From assembly GCF_010093535.1 (NCBI RefSeq), contig NW_022985207.1, forward strand, positions 82,214 through 146,213: DNA of 64,000 nucleotides. Direction: 5' to 3'. This DNA comes from Lindgomyces ingoldianus. Lineage: Eukaryota > Ascomycota > Dothideomycetes > Pleosporales > Lindgomycetaceae. Shown here piece by piece: positions 60,341 through 64,000 of this stretch; within the stretch, counting starts at the first letter, position 1, and the number at the start of each line of letters is the position of its first letter. Under the pieces are notes generated by a model that was given only the letters and a program-made list of their open reading frames with translations, did no database searches and was not told the origin of the DNA. The translations under genes were made by a program, and so were the position numbers.

Positions 60341-60620
60341 TGTCTGTACACAGCAGCAGCATTATAGTCTAGATATAAGCAATTGCGCATAAGCAGGACT
60401 ATGTATCTCTGTTACATAATACTTATGTGTAAACCTTTGTGCATAAACATCTAAATATCCCCCTTTTTCTTTATATAGAGGAAAGATAAGAGTAATAGAA
60501 CTAGAAACATATTGCCCTTACTTTACCTACCTTATACGCTGTGCACACTGTACACCACTCTTACTTTTGCTACTTAAGTGCTTATACTATAAGCAGCTAG
60601 CTGTTAGAGCCTATTTAACA
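60341..60620 (+). repeat. Copia-C 3' LTR (mutated)
   Basis: 280 bp, gapless partner of 56254-56533 with many C-to-T and G-to-A changes (e.g. GCAATTGCGCATAAGCAGG). Confidence 0.95.
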
Positions 60621-62249
60621 GAGGTAGTAATATTTTTAGGCATTACTTTCTTCTTTTTTAGCTAATAAACTTTGTTTTATTTAATAAATTTAGTTTAATC
60701 TACTAATATATATTAGTATCTAGGTATATTTTATTTAAAAAGAGAATAACTTACTTTAAAGATTATAACTTTTACTTTTTATACTATAGTAATAATTTGC
60801 ATAACTATAGCTAAAATAGTTAAAGACATATATATAGTAAATAAACTTACTATTTTTTTTTAAGTATTTTTAGTAAGAATCCTGTAAAATCTAACCTACT
60901 ATAAAGGCTACTAGTGCCTTAGCTGCTTTAAGGTGTGTAACTTTAATTAGAACTAAGTTAAAGCTATTCTAAAAAGAATTAACTTATATATGTACTATAA
61001 TAATCTAATTTATTTACATCTTAACTAACTTTAAATAGGCTATTATAACTTTTATATTTAAATTTTTTATAAACTTAGAGTCTATTAGGCGCCTAAAGAG
61101 TTTTATTATTTTTATAGTAGTCTAGACCTCTTTATATAGCAGCTTTAAATTAATAATTTTATATAAATTAGTGTTCTTTATAGAAAAGTTAGACTACTTA
61201 AATTTACTACTTAAAAGTTTAAGCTAAAGTATAATTTTTTTTTTCTTTTTACTTTTAGTTAGCTTTAACCTAGCTTTAGCTAGATCTATCTAATAAAGTA
61301 AAATAATTAGAGTTAGAGCAGGTAGAGCCTAACCTATGCTATATCTATAATGTCTATACTAGGAATATAGTAGCATAAACTGCTGCTAGAAAGGGTATAG
61401 TCTGCCTAGAGTAAACAAAGGTGCTTTATGTTAAGGCTACTAGGTGTTCTAGTATAGACCTTAAGCCTGCAAATATTAACCTTAGGCCTGCAGATATAGA
61501 CCTTACAGTAGCAGATATAGTCTGTAACTTAGCTAATAAGTAAATTGCTGCTAATGTTCTTTATAGCTAAATATAAGTTAAATATAAGCAGAAGTAGGCT
61601 GTAAAAAGATATTATTAGTCTAATTTTTTTCTAAGTTGTATTAATCTAGATTAATCTAGATTTACTTACACTTTTACTATACTATTGCTAGCTTTAATCT
61701 TAGCTGCCTTACAAGCTGTATAGTCTAGTCTAGCTAAAGGCGTAGGCAGGCACTATCTAGTTTAGTTCTGCCTGTAATGCTATTAGACTTAGGTAAAACT
61801 ACGTGTCTTCTAGTTAGAACATATTAAGCATAAAAGGTAAAAAGGTAGGTCCTAATAACATGTTGTTTAATAAAGTAGGTTTATTATTATTTAGCGCTTT
61901 TATTTTTTCTAATTAGCTCTAGATTATAACATGTGTAAGGTAAAACTTACTATTACTATTAGCACTAGCCTTTTTAGCTAAAAGGTTCTAGCCTCTAGTT
62001 AGGCCTTTACCTTAGAAATTAATAATAACCTTAGTATTAATCTTTAGTAATAGAGGCTTATTATTAGGTTACAACTAGTTATTATTTAGTATTATTATAG
62101 TGTTATTAGATATAATCTACTACATTAAAAGTAAGTAAAGGGTGTTAGAGGCTATTCTAATTAGATTTTAACTTAAAATATGTAGATAAGGTAAAATGTG
62201 TACCTGTAGCATCCTTAGCAGTTTAGAATTAGCTAGTAAGGTTGCACTG
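60621..62249. other. Unclassified RIP-mutated region
   Basis: Continuation of the 53341-56253 sequence after Copia-C. No family is recognised. It contains an imperfect tandem repeat of about 21 bp with the core CTGCAGATATAGACCTTA at about 61456-61523. Confidence 0.4.
61456..61523 (+). repeat. Imperfect 21-bp tandem repeat
   Basis: About three units of an AGACCTTA-GCCTGCAGATAT type repeat within the unclassified region. Differences between units are mostly transitions. Confidence 0.6.
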
Positions 62250-62670
62250 CCCTAGTTAGGTGGGTTGGTTAGATTGTTTATTGTGGCGGCTGTGCGCGTA
62301 AGCGAGCTGTTACGTAATCATTCCTAATTAGGACTAGCCCCCTTCTTCCTGGAAAGGAAGGCTAATCTGCTCGTACCCATGTACTGCACTATTCACTCAT
62401 TAGGACTAGCTCCTTTCTTGTGCAGTATATAGTCAGCCTAGAGCTCTCTTAAGCTCCTTAGACTTTACAATACACTCGTGCAATCCGCTTTGTTTGGATC
62501 TCACTACCTTGTCGACTCGCTTACCATATGACCCCTTCTCAGCTCATGCAAGAATACCACTGAGGAAGGGCGGGGTAGTTCTTCTTTTGATTGGCCAGTA
62601 AGATAAGTCACCCCCCGCCGCCACCCCGCACAACCGCTAGCGTCCGTGCGCGTCGACTTGCAACAATCTA
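62250..62670. other. GC-normal patch before Helitron-B
   Basis: Contains an imperfect repeat (TAATTAGGACTAGCCCCCTTC near 62323 and TCATTAGGACTAGCTCCTTTC near 62397) and a GC-rich stretch (CACCCCCCGCCGCCACCCCG near 62610). No ORF. It could be unique flanking DNA, or the unmutated 3' end of the element to its left. Confidence 0.4.
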
Positions 62671-64000
62671 TCATCAAATATTACACTATCTCTACCGCCA
62701 AGCCCTCTCTCCTATTAGTCTGGATATAAGCTGGCTATTAATTTAATTAGTAGAAAATTAGTAACTAAAAAGCTGCGTTACTGTTTGTTTTTAAGCTTTA
62801 AGTAATTATTCTACTATGCTACATGCTTAATCTAGTCTTCTTTTTTTTCTATTGTAATTAACTACTGCATAGTTAGAGGTGTAAAAATTACTTTTATAGT
62901 GTAATTTTTTCTGCTAAATGTAATTAGCTCTGCTAAGACCTTTTAAGTAAAGCCTACTGCAGGTAAAAAGGGGGTTCTAGAGAATCTCCTCCTAGTTAAG
63001 CAAAACAGTAGTGCAACTTTAGGCTTTAGCTCTACATCTGCTCTAACCTGTTCTAATCTTTCCTAACTAGACATTATCTGCTTTAATACCTTTACAGCCT
63101 TAGTTAACTTTACTTTATAATAATAATAAGTTATAGTAAGCTACTATATTATAGCTATCTATAATGTATATAAGTATATTAAGTTATCTTATGTTATTTA
63201 CTAACCTTTATAAAAGATTATAAAGGCCTTAAGATTACACCTAATATAATATTAGCCTAATATAAAACACTTTTAACTATTTTTTTTTTCTTTAAGCTAT
63301 AAAGCTATACTAATTATATTAAAATTAAAAGCATATTTACATACTATAAACTGTTGCACAGGGGGTAAAAGCTTAGAAGTGTTTTATTACTTAAGATAAT
63401 AAGTTTAGATAGCTTAAATTTTTTCTTATATAAAATTTTTTCTTAAAAGTTTCTAGCCTAATTAAGTCCTTTTTTAAACTTAATAAGAATGCTGTTTTAG
63501 AAAAAGTTATACTTCTAAAAACCTTAAAAAAATAAATTTATTTAGTATAGTATAGGCCTTACTGCGCCTTATTTTAATAGGCAGGATTTTAATTTACTTA
63601 AAGTTAATTTATCTTTAATTTACTTTAACTTTTTTTAATTAGTACTTTTTTTTTTTTAACTTATCCTCCCTTTTTTATTATATAGTGTTATCCCTTTATA
63701 TTATTACTATATAGACTTATTACCTACTTTCTGCCTAGTCTATAATAACTACAGACCTCTCTCTAACTTCTCTACTAATAAAGTTAAAGCTTTCTATTAC
63801 TAGTGTAATAGACATAGCTGTGCAGTATGTTACTTTATTATAATTATTATATTTTTAGCGCTTATATCTAGTTTTATTTAGGCGTGTTAGCTATTAGCTA
63901 ATGTTAACTCTAATGCATAACTCTTAAAACATATTTAAGCTTACGCTACTACAGTCTAATTAGGTCTATGCTAGGGCTAACCTGCACATGCTAGGTGTAA
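62671..64000 (+). mobile_element. Helitron-B, 5' part (runs off the window)
   Basis: Nearly collinear with Helitron-A over its whole visible length (constant offset about 15241 bp), starting TCATCAAATATTACACTATC and preceded by A. The copies differ mainly by transitions, e.g. GTCCGGATATAAGCC against GTCTGGATATAAGCT. The protein-coding part lies beyond the window. Confidence 0.9.

Larger units (their letters stand above)
56254..60620 (+). mobile_element. Copia-C, LTR element lacking a visible integrase
   Basis: Two 280-bp LTRs (56254-56533 and 60341-60620) start TGTCTGTAC and end TTTAATA/TTTAACA. The duplication GAGGT lies at 56249-56253 and 60621-60625. The internal region of 3.8 kb has a repeat-rich leader, a gag-like region and a segment matching the end of RT plus RNase H. 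There seems no room between them for integrase and the RT core, so it looks like an internally deleted, non-autonomous derivative. The primer-binding region starts CTAATTAGTAGTT, as in Copia-B. Confidence 0.9.

Noticed and set aside
62530..62640. Helitron 3' hairpin and CTAG end near 62640
   Set aside because: A GC-rich stretch and a CTAG are present, but I could not pair a proper stem immediately upstream, so no 3' end is annotated.

Overview
The window looks like a filamentous ascomycete (Pezizomycotina) genome with strong repeat-induced point mutation (RIP). The evidence is short GT-AG introns of about 47-165 bp with CTAAC-type branch sites, Copia, Gypsy, Fot1/pogo and Helitron transposons, long AT-rich ORF-free tracts, and paired repeats that differ almost only by C-to-T and G-to-A transitions. 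I cannot name the species. The layout is a compartmentalised genome: large nests of dead transposons surround one compact gene island at about 38.0-47.4 kb and two smaller patches of ordinary GC content (about 24.0-26.2 kb and 62.25-62.67 kb).

Left nest, 1-23.99 kb. A minus-strand Ty3/Gypsy element (216-12594) is split by a complete minus-strand Copia element (2631-8520, target duplication GTTAG) and by a 1132-bp pogo-derived element (8918-10049). Next come an unclassified mutated region carrying an acidic tandem-repeat ORF relic, a second 1132-bp element (14544-15675), a foldback element that is one long palindrome (16846-17945), and a complete plus-strand Copia element (18185-23617, target duplication AAGGT, with an assembly gap in its 3' LTR).

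Middle. A GC-normal patch (23991-26230) has no recognisable gene but holds an old colinear duplication. Then comes a full-length Fot1/pogo transposon (26699-34235) interrupted by a complete Gypsy element (27170-32834, target duplication TATAA). After that lie a solo Copia LTR (34750-35085), a third 1132-bp element (35468-36599) and a 430-bp TRIM-like element with 77-bp LTRs (37078-37507, target duplication GCTTA).

Gene island, 38.0-47.4 kb. It holds a small cysteine-rich secreted protein (one 50-bp intron), a VWA plus alpha-kinase protein, a newly modelled eight-exon ankyrin plus VWA protein, and a fungal lectin-like beta-propeller protein transcribed divergently from it. Two MIDAS-bearing VWA proteins on the same strand, one fused to an alpha-kinase and one to ankyrin repeats, are the most suggestive functional neighbourhood. 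Any joint role is inference.

Right nest, 47.43-64 kb. A Helitron with a recognisable PIF1-type helicase relic starts at 47430, and a second copy starts at 62671 and runs off the window. Between them lie a Copia-type element with target duplication GAGGT (56254-60620), which keeps a gag-like region and an RT-end/RNase H region but shows no integrase, and unclassified mutated DNA.

Across the window the mutations favour C in the context Y-C-R (and its complement). That explains which catalytic aspartates became asparagine, and the outer edges of some elements were spared.
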